A stretch of 64,000 nt of DNA from Glandiceps talaboti (taxonomy: Eukaryota > Hemichordata > Enteropneusta > Spengelidae), in the NCBI RefSeq assembly GCF_964340395.1, contig NC_135563.1, positions 17,664,151 to 17,728,150 on the forward strand. The letters run 5' to 3'. The position numbers and the translations under genes were made by a program. Shown here in pieces: positions 13,001-23,860 of this stretch. Position 1 is the first letter of the stretch. Each line of letters begins with the position of its first letter. The notes under the pieces were generated by a model. The model was not told the origin of the DNA. It did no database searches and saw only the letters and a list, made by a program, of their open reading frames with translations.

Positions 13001-16000
13001 TCATATAATGATGTAGTATTTTTGCTAAGGTTAGGGAACGCTGGTAACAGAATGGGAGTAGATCTGGTAAAACTGGCATCTTTCCCATACATTATACCAT
13101 AATTTTGGTCGGAAACCCCGGTAAAATGACTCGGGAAGTCAGCTAGATTTTACCTGCTTACGTCTAACACTGATGTAGTACTGGTATCGGTGGGCCATCA
13201 TCTGATGAGCAGATGTTTGTGGACCAGGAGTTGAATCATTGGCTTTTACAGAAAATTTATTGTTGTGTCTTCTAGTAATTTTTTTTTTATGTATCTTAGT
13301 GAATCTACAAATTCCAACATTTATTGTGATTATTGGTACTGTGACAGTGAGCCACCCTCATCTCTTTGTGTGTCCATTTATCTGAAAATGACAGTGAGTC
13401 GCCCTCATCTGTCTGTGTGTGTGTCCATTCATCTGAAAATGACAGTGAGCTGCTCGTCATCTCTGTATGTGTCCTTTTACCTGAAAGCTTGTGGAAAACA
13501 TCCAAAGATGCATTGTTCGTTTTCATTGTTAGCTTGATGTGACGGTTCAGTGTACCTACAACCTATTACCTACAAATTTAGAAAACAAACATGCTTGTGA
13601 TTGATTTTGTTTGTGTGAGCACACAATATCCTATTGTTTTAAACTCTTCTTTTTTGTTGAGAATGACACAGGTACAAAATCAATGAATTCACATCACAAG
13701 GAAAGTCTATAATTTGGATTGGAGTCAAGTTTACTGATGGTTTTCTCTCATTAGTGGAAAGTCAGTTAGTCTCCTCACTATTGTAAGCCACAAGAAAAAC
13801 AAGGAGATATTTGATCTGAGGTTCTGATACGAAGTGCTTTGAAAACATATGTCGGAAACTTTATGTTCTAAAATAATTGGAGAATACTTTAAACAATGTT
13901 GAGGGATGATATTTTTGTATGAAATATAGGAAAAACAAATTAAATTTATACAATGGGTTTATGTTCTTTGTACCGTTTGCCTGTTTACTGCGCTGTTGAG
14001 ATACATCGTTAGCTATAGCTGGTCGTACCTACTAGCATTGATTATGAGGGCTAGGAGGTATGACCAGCTAATGATGTATCCAAACAGTGCAGTAAACAGG
14101 CTATTGTACCATAATTTTAGCATGGAATCCTGGTAAATACCTTTGGTACTCCAGTCCATTTTACCTACTTAGTACTCAAAACAAAAACTCTGGTAGCGAA
14201 TACCTGGGAATGTTGGTAGATTTTACCTAATACTGCTCTGAACAAAACCCTACGAGAAAAACAGTTTATTTGTTAAGAGTTTACCTATTTACCACCCTTA
14301 ACAAAGACACTCAAAGAATATTGTGTTAAATTTGTCACAAATTTGATAATATCAGTGATCACATCTGTCACACTTTAGTGAAGACACTACTTCAGCTTGG
14401 AGTGCCCCAGTAAATTAACTCTTGGCTAAAACTGATGTAACTACTTACATTGTAACAAAAATAGATTATGTACCTTTTCTACCTGTGTCATTCACTTGTG
14501 CCTGTTTTTGTGCATTCCACGGGAAACGCTAACATAAACAACGCAGACAAAGAGAGTGAATGACTCTCTACATAGAGCGAACTCAAGCAACGGCAATGCA
14601 AACTACTTTCTGGAAACTTTCAGAATTGTTGCCTTTGTGTAACTGTCAATGATACATTGATCAAATTCATATGATCTGGTTTATACAAAAGACATGGTAT
14701 TATAAGAAGGATAAGAATTTACCAAGAAGGAATCTGGTTTCTGCACCAACATTTTTGAGTAGGATTTTTACTAATGTTGATAAGTGGTTTGCTGTTTGTT
14801 ACTTTTGTAATACCACATTTTTGTCTGTGTTACCTACACACTGGAATCTTGACTAAAATCCATACATGAACACTTTGCTAGGGACACATACATTTTTATG
14901 AGCAAGGCAACATTAGAAATGATTGGATATGAGATCATTTCAAAAATGCTGGTTTGATACATTATCAAAGCAGTGACACAATAGCAGCACACACACAGTC
15001 AGGTACTGAGATAAACACATGTGGATTTTGAATAAAGTTGTATCTGTATCTGTATCAATACTTCAGTCGCTATGTGTATGTCTTTAATAGTACCTGTGTG
15101 TATGTACTGCTATTGATTGTGTCACTCAGTGGGGATAAGTGGTCAGCTTTGATAATGATCTCATATCCAATTACTTCTAATGTTGTCTAAAAAAAAAAAA
15201 GCAAAGTGTTCATACTGTTTGGCAAAGTGTTGTAACACATATGAGGAATTTATTACATACACTATGATAGATACATATACTAAAAGGAAAGTCCAGTCAG
15301 GATTATTTCTCTATTTGAGTTTAGAACACTTGTCATACTTGTTACTATGATTAACCTATGTATGTATCAAGCTTTGGTTAGCACCCCGGAACACCTTGGT
15401 AACATATTCAACTTTGAAATCTTGTGAAAAGCCCATTTGTGTTCTGCCATTTTGGGGACTTCCTGTAAGGGTTTGTGGGAAAACCTTGCACGAGATGATA
15501 TCACAATTTAATACCATAATCTGTCAAGCGTCTAAAAAAATTGTAAGATTTTGAAAAATTCAAGTATACAATGTACATTTCTTCTTTTGAATACTGTTTA
15601 ACACCCCCCACCCCCCACCACCACCCCGTCAAAAAAACCCCATGGTTTTCTTTTTTCAATTTTGTTAACACTGTTTCTTTTTTCTTTTCACTACAGGATG
15701 ATCTCGGAGGTGTTGGCCGTGACTGTCCACATAAAAATGCAGGCCAAAATTCTTGTCTAGCAAGTGGTAGAATTGATGCAAGTTGCTGCATTGACAGTAC
15801 TTTGAAGAGAGCATGTACTTATATACCTGGTGTAATGTCTGGTGTGTTATGCTGCAAACCACAGGGTAAGTCTGAACTGTAGACCCTAACTTTTTAGCTT
15901 TGGTACAAACATGTATCCTTCACTTTATACAGTCGTTGAGCCAGCTGTGTTACATTGGGTGGTTTGCTTTATAGTCTAACCCTGTAGATTCCTCCACCAA

Positions 16001-19000
16001 CATAAACTGTATTGTAACTCCGTAGCTTTAATACATAGGTGTATCTCTTGTACCATTAGTCCGCTGATCTACTTTTGTTAAGGATACAGATCAGCTAATG
16101 CTATGGAGCCTATCCCTATTCCTACCCCAACCATAACTCCATAACTTTGATGTACCCTTATTCTTATTGTACAGTCAGTCAGTCACTGGTCTCCATTATT
16201 GATACAAATCAGTTGTGTGTTAGGGAGCCTAACCCTATACCTATCCCAACTAAGTCCCCTAGCTTTGTGTCTTTTGTACAGTCAGTCCACTGTGCTACAT
16301 TCTTGCTGCAATGCTATCATTTGACAGACATTTTCATCACTTTCTAGAGAAAGCTCCTCACATCATCGTATCAACTCAAGGTAGAGTCCAAGCTAAGCAA
16401 GGAAGTCTGATGATGCTGGAATGCCGTGCCACTGGAAAACCTAAACCAGAAATCCGATGGTATAGAAATGGTGAACCTCTGTCGAACAACTCAAGCAATG
16501 TCAGGATTACTGCTGAATTAGGTAAAGAACTTTACTACCAAATGATTAGTGATAAATGTACAAATTTTAAAGGCCCAATGTCAGATTAGGATTTAGATTT
16601 GGGTATGAAAAACATTTGTCTGGCAGAGCTATCAAAAAAGTATGGCTTTTTGCCGAAGTACACTTGTGTTATGATAATGCTGCTAAGTTGTGCTTTAGTC
16701 GTAAAGATTCTTGATCTGTCAAAAAACAAAACAAAACCAAGTTTTAACAAGAAACAAACAAACAAACAATCAAAAAACTTGGTCAAACTTTTTACCAATT
16801 GGAAATAAAGTTGTCAAGTTTGTCTAGGTAGCAACTAAGAATTCTTTAAAGTTTGCAAAGAATGTCAGGAGGGGAGAGTTGATGCAGTTACATAACTTTT
16901 CTTTTGCACTAAATTTATGTCTGTTCCTTTGTAGGGATGCTAGAAGTTTTAGATGTTGGAGAATCAGATGCTGGAGTTTACAAATGTATGGCTGTGAATG
17001 TTGCTGGCAATGAGTCACAGACAATAGATGTAACAGTGTTGTATCCAGGTAAATGGATATGTTTCAGCTTGAGTAAATGGTATTACGGTAGTCTCGAATA
17101 TTTGTTGTTATTCAAGTGAGGAAAAACAAGTGTCCTAAGGGGCCTTGTCACTACAAATTGAAGATGAATAATAACAAAATTTGTATGTCACAAGTACTTT
17201 CCAGCTGAATGAAGAAAAATATTTGGGGATAATGTAATACTTGTGAAAGCTTTTCTTTTTAAAATTTGGGGAAAATGACTGCAATTTTGAAAGTTAATTT
17301 TGAGTCCTATTTTTTAGCGCCACAGAACCAGCCGCATATGTGCATGTCAGTGTGATGTAGAATAACCTGGGTATAATTTCATATTTCTTTTCAAAGCCAT
17401 ATAACTTGATTTCAGCTTGATGTGATATAAGATATTTTCTTTGGCCTGAATGATCAAAATAAGAATTTCTGTTTCAAGATACTTGCTAAGTTGTGATGTG
17501 TCAAAAGTGGAGCACAAGAAGAAGAATAAATATCTGTGTCCTGAATAGTGAAAAAATGGAGTTAAAAATCGTCCATATTAGATTTCAAGGCAACATACGC
17601 TGACATACCATAATGTAAAATAATATACTTTCCTTCTGTTCCAATTAGAAATCAAGTTTTCGGAAAAGGGTTGTCATGACAACACAGTGGAGGGTTTACA
17701 TCACTTACCAAATGTTACGGCATGTGCAGGGTCATGGTATGGACATGTAAGAAATGGTAAAATACTGTGTGCTACAGGCTGGCATGTCTGTAGTGTACAG
17801 GATACAGACGCACTCAAAGAGATTACCTGGAAAGATGCTACTAGCATAGATGGATGTTATGCATACAACGTAGCCAATGCCATGGGGCAATGTACTAGGT
17901 AGGTAGATTCTTGTAAACTGAAATAAAAATTTGTGACTGAGGTACTCTTATGATTATGAAAATAACAGTTGTTCAATTTCTTGGTCAACCACTCCACCTG
18001 TTACAGATATATTACTATATACTGTATTTGAGCTGAAACTTACAGAAAGGTACAGTTATAATTAAACACATTGCCTTTGATATGTTCTTGCAGGTGTACA
18101 GGGAGAAATGGCTGGAGCATGGCTGGCATAGGGAAAGATTGTCAACGGAAACACAAAAAACAGTCTTCCTGCCTTGCTGAAGGAAAGATAGATGCTGTAT
18201 TAGGACAAAAAAAGAGTACAAAATATAATTGCAAACACCAACCTGGAATTACAAGTGGAGTTCTCTGTTGTAAAACATTTCCAGCTAAGAGGAAAAAAAG
18301 TAAGTTGTATCTTTTGTCAACAGATTTGGAGATGTCAAAAGTACCATTAGTGGTATTTTGTGTCGTAACCACTTTCATTTCAACTCTACATCATTGTACA
18401 TGTATGATGAAATAAAGGTCCACATGTGAGGGTTTTTGATTGACATTTCTTTGCTGAATCCGTTGAAAGAAATAGGGGTGAAAACATGGTCCGTCGTGTG
18501 TTTCCTATGGTGATAGCAAATGTGAATAGCGCCACCAAGTGGCATGTCAGAGATTATGATGCTTTTGTTTTTATTTGAAAAGTTTGACATTTCTAGGTAT
18601 TACATTAGATGTAATTACTTAAAACAAGATAGTTTTTACAAACTTGTTGAACTAGACCAATGTAAAGATTTGTTTTTATTTTTCTTCCAGACAAACCAAA
18701 GTGCCGATCAGAATGTCAGAATGGTGGCGTATGTGGTGAAGACAACCGATGTCACTGTCCAGCTGGTTTTAAGGGTGTTTCTTGCCAAAATGGTATGTTG
18801 GTAATGGATAGGTGGTATGATTGTATAGTTAGATGGGCAAACCATGTAATCAGATTATTGAGTTAGAGGTAGCATGAATATAGATCTTAATGAAAACAGC
18901 TAATTCAGATTTGTTTTCAGTCATGTCTGTGCCGCCTTCATTTTTGATTTGTGAGACATTAACTGCACTTTTGTCATAGCCTACTGACACTTCAAGCAAA

Positions 19001-20041
19001 AGGGTAACAGGTAGCATTTAATTATTGTGTGTTGGATCATAATCCTATTCATATATGTAATGCACCCAGTCCTCCAAATAAATGGGTACCTGGTAGGACA
19101 TAATTATGATATGCTGGCTAATCCCAATGCACCTAGATGCAGCACCCAGTCCCCCAAATAAATGACTACCTGGTAGGACGTAATTGTGATATACTGGCTA
19201 AACCTGATGCACCTAGATGCAGTACCCAGTCCCCCAAATAAATGGGTACCTGGTAGGACATAATTGTGATATGCTGGCTAAACCTTATGCACCTAGATGC
19301 AGCACCCAGGCCCCCAAATAACTGGGTACCTGGTAGGATATAATTGTGATATACTGGCTAAACCTGATGCACCTAGATATATGCAGCGTAAGGGTTGTGT
19401 GTCCAGAGTGTCAGAATTCATAGGCGTCGTATCAAGGGTACCACTGTATGTTCATGCCAGGGGAACAGTTGGTAGTACTGTGAGCATTTTGTTGAAAAAG
19501 AGCTTTCAAAATATGTATTATCATTTTTGATATGCTGGTACAGTTGTTACTAAACTTGAACTTGATTTACTGCTTGTCATGGTCTAAAAATGTGATTTCT
19601 TTCCTTCACAGTCATTTGCAAGCCAAAATGTGGTCCACATGGTACATGTACCAAACCTGGAACATGTCAATGTAATCCTGGCTTTGTTGGTAGCTTTTGT
19701 GATGTGAAAGGTAGGCAAGAAATACTGTACAGTTGTCATCATGTCAACCAAATTTCATGAAATTTAACCAGTAACATATTTCTTACATATCACTGATGCT
19801 GCATAACATATTATATTAAGGTTCAAGTGTCCATTACTATGTGTTCTGTGGAATGTGCTTTGTCACAAACTCCCTGCTTTAAGACCCCCTAAAAGTTAGG
19901 TTTGATTTTTTTACACGAAGATCTGTTGTTTTTGAAACAAAATTCTAAGATACAACGTGCCATGCCCTATCAGATACCACTTTGATTTGAGAAGACTGAA
20001 CAACATGATGTATCTAAGTCTTTTATGAAATATGTAGCCAC

Positions 20042-20104
<63 letters not shown>

Positions 20105-20764
20105 TGCGAATGCACATTCCAACAACTGAATGTACACACACACCCACAAGGCTAAATTCATTTACCTTATACCATGTTTATTATTTACAGTAAAATGTTT
20201 ATGTTTCAATGGAGGTGTGTGTACAAGTGGAAAATGTATCTGTCCAGCGCCTTTCAAGGGAAAACACTGCCAACATACTCGTAGTAAGTAGTACCAGTTA
20301 GTGGTTGTATACTGCCCTCACAGGCCAGTTTTAGTAACATTGTTTCCCTTGTTCAGTAAGCATGCTTAGTGTGTTGCTATAAAAAGCTAATAATATGAAA
20401 TGAGTACCCCAGAGGTATTTTGGTTTGTTGGTACGATGGTTGGTTGGTTGGTTGGTTGGTTGGTTGGTTGGTTGGTTGGTTGAATGGATGGATGGATGAA
20501 TGGATGGGTTGTTGGTTAGTCTGTTTCTTACTTGTTTGTGTTTGGTTGGTTAGTTGGATGGTTGGTTTGGTGGATGGTTGGTTCATTAGATGGTTGGATG
20601 GATGGATGGATGGATGGTTGGACGGACGGACGGACGGATGCTTGGTTGGTTTACTATAGACTGATGAATTTTCTATTTCTGTTTCACTTTCAGGAAATAA
20701 GAAAGTGTTACCATGGAAACTAAATGAGACACACCGACAGAGAGACACCGACCTTAATAGGTAG
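7009..20764 (+). CDS. Secreted Ig/EGF protein with two copies of an unrecognised cysteine-rich module
   Basis: The spliced CDS has exons 7009-7096, 8466-8716, 15697-15865, 16348-16521, 16935-17048, 17649-17898, 18094-18299, 18691-18792, 19612-19710, 20191-20283 and 20694-20764. It totals 1617 nt (538 residues plus TAG) with GT-AG at every junction. The start was chosen because a 29-codon signal-peptide exon with hydrophobic core [14 protein letters not shown] and an in-frame stop upstream ends in the phase that exon 2 requires. Parts: signal 1 to about 29; cysteine-rich module 1, 30-169 (14 Cys); I-set-like Ig about 170-265 (LEC, WYRNG and DAGVYKC motifs); module 2, 266-417 (12 Cys); three short six-cysteine EGFs about 418-515, of the type seen in WIF1 and tenascins; basic tail to 538. 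It is probably extracellular. I do not recognise the duplicated module (motifs GSWxGHx[17 protein letters not shown], PGxxSGVLCCK). Gene structure is well supported; function is unknown. Confidence 0.85.
7264..7327. repeat. Perfect 15-bp inverted repeat in intron 1
   Basis: ATAGCCTAGATTCTA at 7264-7278 is exactly inverted at 7313-7327, with a 34-base spacer. It lies just downstream of the signal-peptide exon. Confidence 0.7.
7880..7910 (+). repeat. (TGCG)n microsatellite
   Basis: About seven tandem TGCG units in intron 1 of the Ig/EGF gene. Confidence 0.9.
8890..9340 (+). repeat. Probable dispersed repeat with CCCATTTTAGAC motif
   Basis: This is a G/C-richer block inside intron 2 with four variants of 'ccccattttagac' (near 8965, 9005, 9180 and 9210), bounded by related blocks 'ccaaccccagac' at 8957 and 9313. 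It has no open coding potential beyond a short chance frame. The family is not identified. Confidence 0.4.
9700..9960 (+). repeat. Diverged tandem duplication, period about 98 bp
   Basis: 'cattgtgttacacgtgttggtacc' near 9759 recurs as 'cattgtgttacacatgttggcacc' near 9857. Both are followed by a related 'gayragaacarncgaatcaaa' and 'tagggta' block. A weaker copy may precede them. It lies in intron 2. Confidence 0.55.
10556..10800 (+). repeat. Dispersed repeat family A, copy 1
   Basis: This shares with 15280-15535 the ordered blocks 'aaggaaa..ccagtcag.attatt', 'caactttgraatcttgt.aa.aagcc', 'gccat.tt.g.gacttcctg.aagggtt' and 'tgggaaaacct'. Both copies are in intron 2 of the Ig/EGF gene and in the same orientation. 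No coding frame. Confidence 0.6.
10830..11165 (+). mobile_element. SINE-like dispersed repeat, longest copy
   Basis: The element starts with 'ataataataataatgttggtttctatgtag', continues with 'agcgctttatagttattacccctggc', and ends in a tract with GGTTCAAATCT (pol III B-box-like) and 'caaaccggcaacctgtagattcaaag'. Diverged pieces in the opposite orientation lie at 27655-27810, 32137-32375 and 57205-57410. It is non-coding and of repeat length, so a SINE or similar is likely; the family is unconfirmed. Confidence 0.55.
11880..11960 (+). repeat. Dispersed repeat family B, copy 1
   Basis: The block 'gatcctcatcagaatgac' followed by 'aaattccatagttac' recurs at 23765-23860. The 'tttttagcat' before it is also shared. 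It is short and non-coding. Confidence 0.5.
13338..13487 (+). repeat. Three-copy tandem repeat, about 50-58 bp units
   Basis: Three diverged units run from 'gacagtgagccaccctcatct' through 'gtgtccatttatctgaaaat'. Several frames stay open across the units, giving spurious 70-90 codon frames on both strands. Confidence 0.7.
13979..14101. repeat. Long hairpin, arms about 55 bp
   Basis: GCCTGTTTACTGCGCTGTT at 13979 is inverted at the 3' end (to 14101), and the pairing continues through 'gatacatcgttagct' and 'ctggtcgtacctactagc'. The loop is only a few bases. It lies in intron 2. Confidence 0.75.
14866..15213. mobile_element. Foldback (MITE-like) element in intron 2
   Basis: ATGAACACTTTGC at 14866-14878 is exactly inverted at 15201-15213. 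Inside, 'acattagaaatgattggata' is inverted near 15155-15186, and 'tatcaaagc.gtgacacaat' pairs across the middle. The loop holds (TGTATC)n. There is no coding frame, which suggests a non-autonomous DNA element. Confidence 0.75.
15280..15535 (+). repeat. Dispersed repeat family A, copy 2
   Basis: Second copy of the repeat at 10556-10800, with the same block order and orientation. It ends shortly before the acceptor of exon 3. Confidence 0.6.
17128..17240. mobile_element. Foldback element, GAATGAAGAAAA family, partial copy
   Basis: It has the internal 'taaggggccttgtcactac' block and the right end 'agctgaatgaagaaaaatatttgggga', matching the copies at 4151 and 38947. The left arm is not clear. 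It lies in the intron between the Ig exon and cysteine-rich module 2. Confidence 0.5.
19065..19385 (+). repeat. 80-bp tandem repeat, about four copies
   Basis: 'cccagtcccccaaataaatg' starts at 19065, 19145, 19225 and 19305, exactly 80 bases apart. Each copy continues to 'tggtaggacataattgtgatatg'. It is intronic, between EGF1 and EGF2. Confidence 0.9.
20041..20100 (+). repeat. (CA)n microsatellite
   Basis: About 28 CA units, intronic, shortly before the EGF3 exon. Confidence 0.95.
20438..20650 (+). repeat. (GGTT)n / (GGAT)n / (GGAC)n microsatellite
   Basis: A compound tetranucleotide tract in the last intron of the Ig/EGF gene, 44 bases before the final acceptor. It produces long chance frames rich in W-L-V-G or N-Q-P-T. 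Confidence 0.9.
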
Positions 20765-20827
20765 CCACTTGAAATTGGATAGAAAGACTTTTATAACTTG
20801 TAAATATGTAAAAACATTTTAATCACA

Positions 20828-20833
20828 AATAAA
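20828..20833 (+). terminator. Poly(A) signal AATAAA of the Ig/EGF gene
   Basis: A canonical AATAAA 64 bases after the TAG stop, with a T-rich stretch downstream. This implies a very short 3' UTR. Confidence 0.65.
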
Positions 20834-21059
20834 ATTTTTCAGATATTTTTACATTTCATGTGTAATATTTTGTTATATATTTTGTACAATCCAGGGATAT
20901 TATACTGAGTGATATATCAGTACTAGTATATAAACATGTATATGAAAACAACGACTTCTTGGCACCAACATCCATATCATAGAAAAAATGGTAAAAAAAA
21001 GCAACAGGATACATATTCTGCTATGGTATTCCATATGTGGAAAACAGTCATTTTGAAGG

Positions 21060-21560
21060 GCCAAATTCTGTTCATCTGTAACTTAATTAATTGAACTGTA
21101 GTCCTTATTCCAGAGTTCAGTTTTAAGTCTGCATATCTGTTACTTTATTAATTAAACTAGTCCTTACTCCAGGGAACTATAGTCATTGGTAGGTGCAAAA
21201 TCTTGTCATCTGTAACTTTATTAATCTAACAAGGTCTTACTCTAGAGTACAGTCATTTGTAACTATATTAATCTGGTTAGTCCTTGCTTTAGAATGCAGT
21301 CATTGATAGGTCCAAACTCTGGTCATTTATAACTTTATTAATCTGACAAGGTCTTACGCCATAGTGCAGTCATTGGTAGGTCAAAACTCTTGTCATCTGT
21401 AACTTTTATCTGACAAGGCTACTTGATAGGTCCTAAGTCTGTGCATATGTAACTTTATTAATCTGGGTAGTCCTTGCTCCAGAGTACATTCATTGATGGG
21501 TCCACACTCTGCACTAGTCCTTGGTCTACAGTATGGTCATTTGTACGACTAGCACTCCAG
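21060..21560 (+). repeat. Diverged tandem repeat downstream of the Ig/EGF gene
   Basis: Roughly six to seven irregular units share 'ctgtaactttattaatctg', 'gtccttactccagagt' and 'cagtcattggtaggtc'. Period varies, about 60-75 bases. Confidence 0.6.
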
Positions 21561-22523
21561 ATATCACCTTGTAGATTTATCTGTCTGTCTACAAGCTCAT
21601 ATCAAGTAACTTTCATTTCAAATTCTCCAAAACTTACGCACAAGTACAATCAGGGCTCCCTCAGCCCAAAGTAGAAAGTACTCTAGATGCTATCTATGGC
21701 ATCAAATCTCAAGATCTGACTTCAGGATGAAGAGATGAATCTAAGTAGAAAGTGACCAAACAACTCTTTTTTTTTTGCCAAACTTTACAGTTCAAGATGT
21801 AAATGTTTTGAATAAAGGTTTAACATATTATCTGGGTTTCAATTTATTTCCTAAATACAGTCATACATTATTTCAGTATATATGTAGATGGTAGAAAATC
21901 CAATACAATGTATACACATATAGCCAATATACGACTCTGGTAATCGAACATTTGGTTTACTAAGATAGGCATAAACTAAATGTATCCGTTCTTCAGTGTT
22001 GTAGATTACCCACATGGGTCATAGCAGTTCCTCTGTTGTGCAATTCTGACCACCCTGTGATCCAGATAGTGTAAACATTGGAAGTACTAAAACAGTGCAG
22101 TGCTAGTTCATGGAACTCTGTCCATAAAACTCTGCAGACACCTCCCTACTTAGACTAACATCCATTCAATAGCTTATCACTGTTGTATCAACATGTTGCT
22201 ACAATAGTTTAAGTTTGTGTCTATCTTACTAAACAGAAGCTCAATTACCAGAGTAATACTTACTCTTGTTTATAGCATTACAACTCGCATTGCACCTGAG
22301 AGAACATGAAAAATCTGTTATGTTTTTCATTTAACTGAAAGTGGCAATGAAACATTTAGCATTTAATTTTATATTTTTTACCTTTGATCATGTTAACTCA
22401 GGGTGATTTTTGGAACAACTGAAATGAACTGGAAAAACTAGGTACTGCTCAGACCACTAAAAAGAATAAGTGGTCTGAGGGTACTGGTAGTAATGAAAAC
22501 TACACTATTTAGTATGTGTGTTA

Positions 22524-22931
22524 TAAAGTGGCCATATGGATTGAATATTGATAAGGAAAAACTTTGAATTTAAATTAAAACTTGGGGAAAAGTGTGAAAA
22601 GGTTTGTTTACAAATCACTCCCAGTACATACAAATACAATAATGAACTTTTTACACATTATTTTGTGTTTTACAATTTGAGTTACAAATGCAGATCTAGA
22701 CTTGGGCTGTATTGTTTCACATTATTTTTTTTTCAAATAGGAAGACAGAGTAAAGTTACATCCAAATTTTATTTTTTCTCAATGTTTGTATAGAGAGACC
22801 TGGGGAAGACTAGCATTTGGCTATCCAGGTTTATCAGTATGATTGTTAATCCTCTTCAAATAAAATTTAGTTTAAAAAATATAATATATAAAAGTTGATA
22901 TCAGTTTCTAATCCATATGGCCACTTTGATA
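22524..22931. mobile_element. Terminal-inverted-repeat element (MITE-like), copy 1
   Basis: TAAAGTGGCCATATGGAT at 22524-22541 is inverted at 22911-22928 with one mismatch, enclosing about 370 AT-rich non-coding bases. The same terminal repeat bounds the element at 42724-43032 in the SMC3 3' flank. The shared inner motif 'gaactttttacaca' supports one family. Confidence 0.75.
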
Positions 22932-23130
22932 TAAACACAGGTGTAAGATTTATCAAAGCGTATTTGATGTGAATATTTTAAGATTTGAAGCCAAATGTAC
23001 TTGACAAGTTACCAGGGAAAACTCATTGCACTAATCATGTATACTGCCATTTTGTTTTCATGTACTTTCTTTGTATCAGTATTATGGTGATGCAAATGTA
23101 AATTTACTAAAACTTGGTATTGGTTTCATC

Positions 23131-23305
23131 ACAGACCCTCCACCCTATAGTTTAACATATTATTTGGGTAGGCATTATTGCCATTAAGTCGTTTTTGGAT
23201 ACAGTTGGTATAGAATTTCTATCCACAATTCTGTACCAGTTTTGACAACTCAATATCCCAGTACAATGAGACAACATGATCTAACTTATAGTGGGTGGAG
23301 GGTCT
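23131..23305. mobile_element. Foldback element with ACCCTCCACCC ends
   Basis: GACCCTCCACCCTATAGTTT near 23134 is inverted near 23284-23304. The interior 'ccagttttgacaactcaatat' and 'cagtacaatgagacaacatgat' recurs at 24740-24829, upstream of SMC3. Confidence 0.65.
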
Positions 23306-23764
23306 ATGGTTTCATTCACTTTCACTTATCAGTTAGGAGCTGGTGTTGATTTGAACTAAAGTGGAAAGTGAAGTACTGTCATTGGTTGAGAATAGTCAAC
23401 TGAATAGGTATACTCTCAATCAAGGTTTTGGGTTTTGGTTTGATAAGATTAAAACACAAACTAAAGCTATTGTTGTGATTTGTTGATTATAAGCTATTGA
23501 ATGTGTTGGTTTCATTGTACTCACAGTAGGGTGGCATTTCTAATGACCTTGCAGTGTATATTTTTGGAGACTTCCAATGTTTACACTGTCTTGATCACAA
23601 AGGTAGTCTGTTATCACCAACTTGATTAATCTACTACATTGAACAACAATAGTTTTGTTTATATCTATCTGAAACCAGAGTAGTAAGAAAGAATGTATAT
23701 TAATTTGTTTCCACAGCAACGAATTTAATGTACATTACAAAGGTTTTGATGCACACGAATATTA

Positions 23765-23860
23765 GTTTCAACTTTTTAGCATCGCATGCATTGAGCTGCA
23801 ATCTACCTTGTTTCATGATCCTCATCAGAATGACAAATTCCCCTAGTTACTGTTGGCCTC
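23765..23860 (+). repeat. Dispersed repeat family B, copy 2
   Basis: Shares 'gatcctcatcagaatgac' and 'aaattcc..tagttac' with 11880-11960. Confidence 0.5.

Noticed and set aside
14866-15213. Foldback element also 348 bp, like the satellite monomer
   Set aside because: The two share no sequence; the equal length is coincidence.
20377-20748. 123-codon minus-strand frame rich in N-Q-P-T
   Set aside because: Translation of a compound tetranucleotide microsatellite.
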